Shown here in pieces: positions 45,683 through 57,616 of a stretch of 57,616 nt of DNA. The DNA comes from Selaginella moellendorffii. Lineage: Eukaryota > Streptophyta > Lycopodiopsida > Selaginellales > Selaginellaceae. The position numbers and the translations under genes are program-made. How positions within the stretch are numbered: position 1 is the first letter of the stretch; each line of letters begins with the position of its first letter. Location: positions 854,928-912,543 of the forward strand of contig NW_003314270.1 of the NCBI RefSeq assembly GCF_000143415.4, read 5' to 3'. The notes beneath the pieces are model-generated. The model was not told where the DNA came from. It made no database searches and saw only the letters and a list, made by a program, of their open reading frames with translations.

Positions 45683-48600
45683 TCAAGCTAGCGCTGGAGT
45701 AGGACCGTCATCCACGACTCTTTCCTCCTCCTCACTCTTTTCCTCACTCTTCTCCTCACTTTTTTTCTCACTGTCTCCATCTCCTCCCTGGAACCTCTGC
45801 CTGATTCGATCCAACTGGCCGGACTCGGCGGTCTTGAACGGCCTCGGCCCAAGAACTTCCACCAGATCGTTGTAGTGGAGAACCTCTCGCGCCAGTAGCT
45901 GCTGCGCGAGCTTCTCCAGGCCCTCCTTGTGCTCTTCCAGCAGCGCCACGGTTCTCTTGTAGGCCCGGTCTGTCCATTCCCGGACCTCCCGGTCGATGAG
46001 CTCGCCGGTCTCGTTGCTGTATGGCTTGGACAGCTCCATGCCGTCCTCTTTCTGGGGGAAGGATAGAAGGCCCACCTTTTCGCTGAATCCATACACGGCC
46101 ACCTGGGCGTAAGTTAGCCTCGTCACTCTCTCCAGGTCGTTTTGCGCTCCGGTCGAGATTTTTCCGAGCATGACCTGGAAACCAAAGGTAAGTTTACGTG
46201 AAGAAGAGAAAAGAACAAGCCTAGAACAAGAAAAGACCACCAAAAAGGTAGAAAAAGTTGACTTTTCTAACACAATGAGACTCAAGAAAGAAGAACAAAG
46301 GGATGAAGAAAGAGGAAGAAGAACGATGGAACTCAAGAAAAGAGCAAGGTTTTTTACCTGTTCAGCAGCACGGCCACCAAGAGCCATGCAAGTCATGTCT
46401 AGCATTTGCTCTTTCGTCATCAGCAAGTTCTCGTTTGGAAAGTACTGCGCGAAACCCAAAGCCGCTGAGCCACGAGGAACGATCGACACCTTGATCAGAG
46501 GCTCCGCATGCTCCAGAAACCAGCCCGCAACTGCATGTCCTGCCTCGTGGTACGCAACTGTTCTCCTTTCCTCGGGGCTTATCACCTAGAAATCCAATGT
46601 TGTAAGTATGAAGAAAAGAAGATACCACTTAAACCTTACCTTGTTTTTCTTCTCCATTCCACCAAGAACCCTGTCGATAGCTGCCTCGAAGTCCTTCATT
46701 GAGATCACTTTGTGCTCCTCTCTTGCGGCGCAAAGAGCAGCCTCATTGCAGACGTTTGCAATATCAGCCCCTGAAAATCCCACGGTAATTCTTGCCAAGT
46801 CTCCCACGAACTGCTCCGGATCCTGATCAAGCTTAAGTTTCTTGAGATAGATTCGGAAGATCTGTTCCCGGCCTTTGGCGTCTGGCTTGTCAAGAGCTAT
46901 CTGTCGATCGAATCGTCCAGGCCTCAAAAGCGCCTTGTCAAGGATATCTGGCCTGTTGGTGCCAGCTAGAACCACCACCCCCGCTGTCGTCGCAAAACCA
47001 TCCATTTCTACGAGAAGCTGGTTCAACGTGCTCTCACGCTCGTCATTTGCTCCAGCAAAACCGCCACGGCCTCTTGCTCTTCCGATCGCGTCGATCTCGT
47101 CGATGAATATTATACTGGGAGCACACTGCCGAGCTTGAGCGAACAGGTCCCTCACCCTGGACGGACCAACGCCAACGAACATCTCCATGAAGTCGGAACC
47201 GCTGATGGAAAGGAAAGGCACGGATGCTTCTCCAGCCGTTGCCTTTGCGAGTAAAGTTTTTCCAGTTCCGGGTGGTCCAACAAGCAGTGCTCCCTTTGGT
47301 ATCTTGGCGCCAAGTTCTTCGTACTTCTTGGGATTCTTCAGGAAGTGGACAAATTCCATAACCTCTTCCTTGGCTTCGTCACAACCAGCGACATCATTGA
47401 AAGTGACCTGCAAATTTCAGGCACAATTGATCAACCGCTAGAAACAAAGAAGCTGTAGCTACATACCTTGTCCTTGGCATTTTTGTTGATCTTAGTGACG
47501 TGGGCTTTTCCGACGTTGAAAATCCCACGGCCACCCATGCCTCCAGGACCACCGCCAATACCAAGTCCACCTTGAAGTCGGCGCGTCAAGTAGAATATCC
47601 CAGCGATCAAAAGAAGCGTAGGAGCCATGCTAGAAAGCTCCTGGAGCCAGCTGACCTCCGAAACATAGATAACAGGAACAAAGTCATGGGGATCTTTTCC
47701 GGCAGCAGCCTGCGCCTCTTCTAGCTTTCGCTCAAAGGATTCCACACTCCCGATGTTTATGTAATACTTCGGCGTACTATAGACCCGAGCGGGAGCTTGT
47801 GTGCTTGAACCAGTATCTGTTTGAAACTCAGACGAGTCCTCATCAATAGACGGTGATTGAGGTTGAGTTTGTTGACCTTGAGCTACTGGCGTCTCGCGAA
47901 CATATACTCTTGCGACCGCCTTATTCACAACCTCTATGTGATCAACGAGACCAGTCTCCAGAAGCTTGTTTTTGAACTCCTGGAAGCTGATCTGCTGCGA
48001 AGTGTTGATAGTTAGAACATTTTCCTTATGACTGAAAGCAATCGAAACTTTACCTGGCGCGTACCGTTGAACCTCACAGATAATGAGCTGAGAAGAATCG
48101 CAAGACCTATCGCTGTTGAAATATATGACTGCAGTTGGGCCTTAGATACCTCCTTGAAACCTTTATCACCCTCATTCTTGGGATCCTCTGCGCAAGACAA
48201 GACCTCTGTCAGAAAAGAAAAGAAAAGAAAAGATCAAAAAAGAAAACAGCACCATGTTTTTGCTCTGCTCTTTGTTCAGCACGACCCTTTGGAAGATCTT
48301 TCTTGTTCTTAGGATGATAGTTCTCATATCCTAATAGTTTACATAACATTAGACCACATTGTTTCACAAAAAAAGGGAGCATACCTTTGTTTTTCGGAGC
48401 TTCGGAACAAAACTGTCTTTTGAGAATCGTTCTCCGCGGAGTAGCACCTTGCAAAGTGGCTGACAAAGGCTTGTTGCCTAGCTTGGCAAGAGATTTTTTC
48501 TCCAAGTCCACCAAAAGCTTAGAAAACCTGGAATCTGATACGAATCGCTTCTCCAACCCTTCCCGATAGCTGCATGAGGGTGCGCTGGCAGCATCGGCCG

Positions 48601-48750
48601 AGAATGCGCGTCCAGAGCAAGCCAAATCCTCAAAAACCTTGAAAAATCCCCAGCCTCAGCACGAGAGTTCGAGCTGGAAATCCAGCGCCATACCTTTATC
48701 AGGTGCTGCCGTCGCCGCCGGACCGCTGCCACTGCATAGCGCCGAAACAT
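45683..48750 (-). CDS. FTSH3: Mitochondrial m-AAA protease FtsH (FTSH3/FTSH10 type)
   Basis: Eight exons on the minus strand: 48750-48694, 48637-48385, 48330-48253, 48187-48054, 47994-47467, 47407-46640, 46585-46358 and 46174-45683. They give 845 residues, slightly longer than plant FTSH3/10 because of an acidic Glu/Lys-rich tail. An Arg-rich N-terminus ([15 protein letters not shown]) fits a mitochondrial presequence. Two membrane segments flank an intermembrane domain: one ending SSLSVRF, one around [16 protein letters not shown]. The AAA module has Walker A GPPGTGKT (394-401) and Walker B FIDE (451-454), and the zinc-protease HEAGH is at 619-623. The KNKKD and [10 protein letters not shown] segments are typical of the mitochondrial pair. 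It degrades misfolded inner-membrane proteins and processes some subunits. All catalytic residues are present. FTSH3 versus FTSH10 cannot be separated. Confidence 0.93.
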
Positions 48751-49039
48751 CTAGACCTCGCGATCAAACAGGGCTTCGCTCCGGCAATCTGATGCTCGCC
48801 TGGGAATCACACCTCCAACACGCGCACCGCGACCGCCAGAGCACGATCAAGCATAGCGCCTTCTACCGCTGCTTCCTTCTAACCCTAGACGCCATTTGTT
48901 CTTTAGAGAGGCATGACAAAGAGAAGGGTTTTTTTCTCGAGGCTCTGACGTGGCGAGTTTTGGCGGCTAAGGTTAAGTCGGCCGGATAACGTCTAGTAAA
49001 AAGTCAAATTTCTTTACCACACAGAAACCCTAAAAGTAT
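48751..49039. promoter_or_regulatory. Divergent promoter between FTSH and the intronless PPR gene
   Basis: Only 289 bp separate the two start codons. GAAACCCTAAAAG at 49024-49036, just before the PPR ATG, is a telo-box (AAACCCTA), common in plant promoters of translation and organelle-biogenesis genes; AACCCTAG also occurs near 48882-48889. No strong TATA box is seen. Coordinate expression of two organelle-related genes is plausible but untested. Confidence 0.45.
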
Positions 49040-50860
49040 ATGTTAGAGCTGGAAGAAGAGCTCGCCTCTAGCATCAGGCAATGCGGCAGCCACAAAGATT
49101 TAACCAATGCCCAGAGGCTCCATTCTCTAGTCCGTAGCCATACGCTCATACGCCACAATGTCTACCTCGCCAATCTTCTCGTCCAAATGTACGGTAAGTG
49201 TGGCCACCCACACGACGCCCGTCGCGTGTTCGATTCCATGCCCCGACCAAACATTTACTCGTGGACGATTATGCTCGAGGCATATACCGAGAATGGGAAT
49301 CTCGACGAGGCTAAGTGGCTGTTCGATTCCATGCCCGCCCGGAATGCGGTGACGTGGAACACGATCATCACTGCGTTTGGACAGGCTGGCCACGTGGACT
49401 CCGGGAAGGAGCTGTTTGACAGGATGCCCCAACCGGATATGGTGACGTGGAATGCCATGCTGGCGGCATATACCCAGAATGGGCATCTGGAGCTCGCCAA
49501 GGGATTGTACGACACCATGCCTGAGCACAATGTGGTCACAAGTACGGCTATGCTGCAGGCGTTTGCGCAGGGTGGCCACCTGGATCGAGCCCTGGACGTG
49601 TTCGAGAATATGCCCCAGAAGAATATGGTATCTTGGACGGCCATGCTTGTGGCATATACTGAAGCTGGGCATTTTGATTTAGCAAAGAGAATCTTTGGTA
49701 GGATGCCCGAGTGGAACGTAGTGTCGTGGAACGCAATGCTCCAGGCACATTCGCGAGGCGGGAATATCCAAGAGGCCGAAAAGATATTCCATGCGATGCC
49801 TGATCATGACGTCATCTCGTGGACGACTCTTCTTGTCGCACTTGCCGAGGCCGGGCAAACAGACAAAGCCAAGAAGGTATTTGAGAATATGCCCGAGCGT
49901 ACAATGGTAACGTGGAACTCGTTTCTACAGATATTTGTAGAGAAGGGACACGTGGAAGAAGCCAAGAGGGTGTTTGAGAGGATGCCAAAGTGGGACGTAG
50001 TATCATGTACCACGATGCTCCACGCTTATGCCCAGAGTGGGCATCTGGAAGATGCTAAATTAATATTCGATCGGATGCACCTAAAGACCGACGTGTCATG
50101 GGCGGGAATGATATCCGCATATTCCGAACGCGGGGATCTCGATGCCGCAAACCACGTCTTTGGGGATATACCCCGCCAGCATCTGCTGACGTGGAATGCC
50201 ATGCTTTCAGCATATGCCGAGCACGGGCATCTTGACGGCGCGAAGGGAATCTTCGACAGGATGCCCGAGTGGGACGTGGTGACGTGGACGACGCTGATGG
50301 CGGCATATTCCCAGAGCGGGGACTGGGAAGGGGCCGATTCCATCTTCGAGAGGATGCCCGAGAAAGATTCGGTGGCATGGACGGCCGTGATTTCCATGCA
50401 CGCTCACACTGGACGCCGCCAAGTGGCCATTGGGAATATGCTCGAGCTCCAAATGGAGGGCCTTGAGAGCGACGAGGGAGCGTTCTTGAGCGTCTTGATG
50501 GCTTGCAACCACGTTGGTCTTTTGGAAACCGGGATAAATTTCTTCCGGTCGATGATCACGGACCATGGCTTGGATCCAAAGTTTGAGCACTACTGTTGCA
50601 TGGTTGATATCCTCGGACGCTCGAGCCAGCTTAAGAATGCCGAGGATCTGATCGATACCATGCCTTACCACCCGGATGGATTGGTCTGGGGAGCGCTGCT
50701 AAACGCTTGTCGACTCCACCACGACGTCGAGAGAGCCCAGAGAGCGTCGCAGGAGCTTATGGATGCCGACCCCGAGAATGGTGCCTCGCAAATTCTTCTG
50801 GCCGAAGTTTACGCGTCCTCGAGATCAAAGCGGTGGCCTCGCACTACGCCCAAGAGATGA
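49040..50860 (+). CDS. Intronless PPR protein with thirteen consecutive 31-residue S repeats
   Basis: One 606-codon exon. After an N-terminal region (about residues 1-55, with an LHSLVRSH-LVQMYGKCG first repeat) come thirteen uninterrupted 31-residue repeats of the form W-x-A-M-L-x-A-Y-x-x-x-G-H-L-x-x-A-K-x-x-F-D-x-M-P, about residues 56-460. Two further repeats and an E1-like region follow (HYCCMVDILGRSSQLKNAEDL, VWGALLNACRLHHDVERA). It stops early, without complete E2 or DYW domains, ending in a basic RSKRWPRTTPKR. By the published PPR code (residues 5 and last) the array reads roughly A-U-Y-A-A-U-n-U-n-n-U-G (my prediction). It would bind one organellar RNA and probably needs a partner with a DYW domain for editing. 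SS-type arrays without L motifs are common in lycophytes. Confidence 0.9.
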   Translation: MLELEEELASSIRQCGSHKDLTNAQRLHSLVRSHTLIRHNVYLANLLVQMYGKCGHPHDARRVFDSMPRPNIYSWTIMLEAYTENGNLDEAKWLFDSMPARNAVTWNTIITAFGQAGHVDSGKELFDRMPQPDMVTWNAMLAAYTQNGHLELAKGLYDTMPEHNVVTSTAMLQAFAQGGHLDRALDVFENMPQKNMVSWTAMLVAYTEAGHFDLAKRIFGRMPEWNVVSWNAMLQAHSRGGNIQEAEKIFHAMPDHDVISWTTLLVALAEAGQTDKAKKVFENMPERTMVTWNSFLQIFVEKGHVEEAKRVFERMPKWDVVSCTTMLHAYAQSGHLEDAKLIFDRMHLKTDVSWAGMISAYSERGDLDAANHVFGDIPRQHLLTWNAMLSAYAEHGHLDGAKGIFDRMPEWDVVTWTTLMAAYSQSGDWEGADSIFERMPEKDSVAWTAVISMHAHTGRRQVAIGNMLELQMEGLESDEGAFLSVLMACNHVGLLETGINFFRSMITDHGLDPKFEHYCCMVDILGRSSQLKNAEDLIDTMPYHPDGLVWGALLNACRLHHDVERAQRASQELMDADPENGASQILLAEVYASSRSKRWPRTTPKR

Positions 50861-50966
50861 GCCGAGAAAAACTTGTCTGAAAGACTTGCTGGACAAGTTC
50901 TTATCACTCTGTCTGTAAACGACGATTGTAAAGAGCCTTCTAATCTTCACGAGAGACCGCTGGTTT

Positions 50967-54114
<3,148 letters not shown>

Positions 54115-54559
54115 TGGGAAGAACCCTAGACCCAGAAAATGGCGGGAATAACCAATATGGCGGGAAATTATTCGATTTGCTTTATACTTAAATTGTCTTA
54201 TACTATTATAAATCATATTTAAAGTCCATATTATGAGAAAATTGATAAAATCTAGGATTAAAATCCTTAGCATGAAAAAAATAATAATTTCTATTATCAA
54301 GCTCTTTAGCAAATTGGAAAAAGTTGTTCCATATTAAGCTTAAGAAGAAATTCATTGCATAAAACAATTGAGTTATTTTACTATTGTGGAGTTAAACGAA
54401 AAAAAATGACAAAAAAAAATTCTCTTTAACATTTCATGTTTCAAACAAAATATTTATTAAGTTCCCAACTATCTAAAAGTGGGGTGAGATGCGAAACAAA
54501 GGAGTGTAGTTAATTGATACAATGGAAGGATAGATAAATTCAACATTAAAATGGAGGTT

Positions 54560-55480
54560 TTTGTGATTATAAGATAACATTTAAATATACTATCATTATA
54601 GATCTTTGGAATCTTAGAAGATAAATGAAGATAAAATAAATATTAACAACTCTCTTATTTAATAATTACCTCTTTATAATTGGGTCAAGTGGAGAAATAT
54701 AAAGTTTAACACCTCAAGGGTCTGTAGCATATGTAATCATAAGATAAAATTTGGATATACTATGAAAAACAATATATCTACTGATAAATGAAAATAAAAT
54801 AGTCATTAAGAGTTTTTTATTAAATAATAACCCCTTTTTTAGTGGTATGCTATGTAACAGAAATTGTGGTTCTCTTTATAATCATAGGAATAATTTGTAT
54901 ATATTATCAATGTATATCCATGAAATCACTTTATAAATGGTGATTAAATAACTATTAAAAATGTTTTATCAAGTAATTGCACCTTTTCTAGCTGGTTTAA
55001 AAAGATAAAGATAAAATGCATTATATCAACATAAAATGACAATATTGACATATCAAAAGTGGGGGTAAATGTAATATATATAAATATAAGATGAGATTTG
55101 GATATATTATCAAAGTAGTCATCTAAGGGCTCTATCATTAATTAATTGCTATTTTCTTAGTTGACTTAAAGAGAAAGAAATAAATTTGGTATATTAATTT
55201 AGAATTTAACAATAGACAATCCAATGAGGGTTAGTCAAATAGTTAGATAATATAAGGATGGATAGAATTAATGAAAAAATGGAGGTTTTAGTTTCTTTTG
55301 TTATTATAGAATGAGATTTAGATATATTATCATTATAGAACCTTGGAAGAAAATAATTATTGAAGACTCTCTTATTAAGAAATTACCCATTTCTAATTTA
55401 AAGGGAGGAAAAGAAAAATATACTATATCACCATAGAATGAGGGCATTGACAGTAGGTGAATGTAATATATATTATCAAA
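54560..55480. repeat. Diverged tandem repeat, about 150-230 bp units
   Basis: At least five starts of the type (G)ATTATAAGATGAGATTTGGATATATTATCA occur near 54562, 54731, 54876, 55071 and 55300. Several are followed by CTCTTATTAAATAATT and a TTTAAAGAGAAAGAAATA-type end. Similar units occur at about 15885-16140 and 16360, so the family is dispersed as well as tandem. The units are strongly diverged. Confidence 0.5.
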
Positions 55481-55611
55481 TCTACAATTATGGTCCTAAA
55501 TGAGGGTAGTTTGAGAAATCACTAAGAATTGTGTTTTAGACAAAAATAACATACTACACTCTGTGCCAAAATTTAATGAAAGAGCTCCTTAAAAAATTTT
55601 GTGTGTATCTA

Positions 55612-56300
55612 TGTGTAAACTTTTGAATCTAGACTTCCCAAGAGGTCACCTAATTTAGTATTATTCAAACCCAAAAACATTTAACCCTAAATATCCTAAG
55701 ACCTTTAACTAATTAGAAAAAAATGTGCACTTTTATTTATATTTTCTAATCTATTAAGGGTTTTGGGATATTTGAGGTTAAACATCTTTAGGTTTGAATA
55801 ATACTAAGTTGAGTGACTTCACGAACAATCCAAATCCAGGAACTTTCATTTGGTATTAGAAGTTTTAGATTTGACTTTATTGGTTGGTTAAGGGAATCAC
55901 ACCATATACTAATTAACATTTGGCAAGTTCAATTTGCTCCAGCTATGCTCGACTTGAGAGGTAAAGAGCTAAACTCAACTTAATGGGTAGAGAGGTCCAA
56001 TTTACTCTGGCTAGGCTCGACCTAAGGGGTAAAGAGATTTAATTTGCTTCAGTTGGGTTTAATCTAAAAGGTAGTATGTTAAGAGAGTAAGGCTCCTAGG
56101 AGAACTTATGAATTTGGACTTTCTGAGAGGTCATTCAACCCAGTGTTATTAAAACCCAAAAACACTTAGCCATAAATATCCCAAGACCTTTAATCGATTG
56201 AAAAAAGGGGTGCATTTTTACTCATAAGCATTTTCTCTTTATATTTGAATATTATAGATTGTTTTTTAAGTCATTTTTTTTTTGTTTATACTAGAATCTC
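55612..56300. mobile_element. Rearranged Cassandra-like TRIM fragments in inverted arrangement
   Basis: A first LTR piece in plus-strand orientation (about 55612-55738, GTAAACTTTTGAATCTAGAC onward) is followed at once by its near reverse complement (about 55744-55846). A primer site TTTGGTATTAGAAG (55850-55863) comes next. A Cassandra internal region follows, with an internal repeat of TCGACTTGAGAGGTAAAGAG-like units (about 55950-56070). A third LTR piece in the first orientation covers about 56105-56300. All carry the 5S-like segment in part. Confidence 0.65.
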
Positions 56301-57616
56301 AATAACCACTAAAAAAAAATTGATATTCTAGAATCTTGCCCCTTAAAGGAAGGTAAAAAAGAAAATTAAACCTATTTTTTCTTTCATCTTGTCATTAAGC
56401 TAGGTTTGAAGAATACTTTTATAAGATTTAACAACTCATGGGATTGAAAATTTAGTGCTCCTACCCTTGCAAAACTGTTATGAGGGTCTCACTATAGTAT
56501 ATAATCTGAAGTCCTATAGTTATAAGTGGATCTTTTGAACTTGATAGATTCAAAGATGGTAGAGATATTAGAGATTTAGATTAAGAGAAATAATTTCATC
56601 TCTTTGATATGTTATTATATAAATTATATATATTTTATTCTGTGAATTTATTTTCTAGAAAAAATTTAAATTTACATTTAATATAAAACTTTAGTATATA
56701 TAAACTCAATAAAACATTATTGCAAACCCTCTCATATCAAATTATTGTTTGTGTGCTAGACTTAGAATTTCTCAACATTTGTTTATAATAGTATTCTCAA
56801 GAGTACTGCCATCTTCATAATGGATTTAGTGTTGAGCTATAGGGAAAGCTTTGAAAAATTTTAGACACTTTTTGATGTCTATAAAAGCTATTATACTTTG
56901 TGAAAAAATAATTCAATGCCACCTTTATTAACTATAGTTGATAAATCATTGATTTGCTTATAATATCTATTAATATTGCACACTTTATTTCTCTCCTCTT
57001 AAGCCAATTTTAAAAGGGGAAGTTCCTTGATAAGAGAGCCCTTAATGGCTATTTTGTCCCTAAGGTTATATCTAAATCTCAAGCAATTAATATACAAGCA
57101 AGATAAGCATTTACTTTGCTCTAGGGGGACTCAATAGGCTAGAATGGAGCCACAACCCCAAGACAGCTGTCAGAATATAAAGAATATCCTTACAATGCAA
57201 CTCCATGAAGCAACTAATGTGTTAAAGTAAGTCTAAAGACATGACTATAGGCTGAAGTGTAAAGGTGATGGGAATAATGTTAGAAGCTTAGAAGAGCAAA
57301 TTAAGGATATCACTCTATGCCTTTAATACTGTGAGAAAGGATGCTCTTCTAGAGGACCACACTCATGCAGCATGACAAACAATTATTCCACTTGAATCTT
57401 AGGCATTGCAGTAAAACTTGGTTGCTACTCAATTGTAAATCAATGCACTTGTCATTTTTTGCATTCTTGCACAATTTGGCCATTAGTAGTTTCATCACTA
57501 GATTATCAAGCTATTGAACCATGTTTAACACTTGTTTATCACTATGTGTAGATTTTATACCCTGGTCTGCTCTCATACTATATAGCCAATGGCAGCCACA
57601 ACCAAGATCCCTGCAA

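Larger units (their letters stand above)
54115..57616. other. AT-rich decayed repeat region
   Basis: No gene is visible. The first 60 bases should hold the MCM5 leader. The region contains a diverged tandem repeat (about 54560-55480) and a rearranged cluster of Cassandra LTR pieces (55612-56300). From 57110 a few residues reminiscent of a retroelement gag start can be imagined, but nothing supportable. Confidence 0.6.

Noticed and set aside
57110-57340. Possible gag start of another retroelement at the right edge
   Set aside because: Only a few suggestive residues, with stops and no zinc knuckle or LTR in the window.

Overview
The window looks like nuclear DNA of a lycophyte, most likely Selaginella (inferred from sequence character, not a database match). 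Six multi-exon plant genes can be read exon by exon. Their 64 introns are mostly 50-80 bp and the exons are near 50% GC, while the DNA between genes is very AT-rich. Short introns, gene clusters separated by methylation-decayed repeats, and abundant PPR genes and PPR relics all fit Selaginella.

Left part (1-18,400) is mostly mobile DNA. Positions 1-6358 hold a minus-strand LTR element with two adjacent long LTRs, each carrying a GGACTCCATCTC-type minisatellite. Positions 7394-12402 hold a Ty3/gypsy element with very short LTRs. An AT-rich repeat graveyard follows. It contains one surprising intact 300-codon reading frame (17230-18132) for a predicted secreted mannose-binding (GNA-type) lectin.

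Positions 18,500-23,024 form a gene-relic zone: PPR fragments, a broken aspartate aminotransferase copy and two copies of a CCCPC-motif protein, ending with an intact MED7 gene (minus strand).

Positions 24,231-33,608 are a nest of retroelements. A Cassandra-like TRIM, whose LTRs carry a 5S rRNA-like segment, was interrupted by a young chromodomain Ty3/gypsy element (24622-30217, TSD AAACC). That element's primer-binding site is complementary to the predicted 5' end of its own transcript, as in Tf1-type self-priming. Next to it is a C-to-T-decayed deletion derivative of the 7.4 kb element, itself interrupted by another Cassandra copy.

Positions 34,200-54,114 are the gene-rich part. A ferric reductase (FRO, +) faces an MRL1-type chloroplast PPR gene (-). 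After 1.9 kb of AT-rich spacer and a tRNA-Arg relic come a conserved plant gene of unknown role (+), a mitochondrial m-AAA protease FTSH3/10 (-), an intronless PPR gene (+) sharing a 289 bp divergent promoter with FTSH, and the replicative helicase subunit MCM5 (-). These are unlinked housekeeping and organelle-support functions, not an operon-like system.

The last 3.5 kb is AT-rich decayed repeat with an inverted cluster of Cassandra LTR pieces.

No wholly new gene system was seen. The most notable items are the self-priming chromovirus, the 5S-bearing TRIM family, the AT-rich lectin gene and three GC-AG introns, two of them 51 nt, in frame and stop-free.
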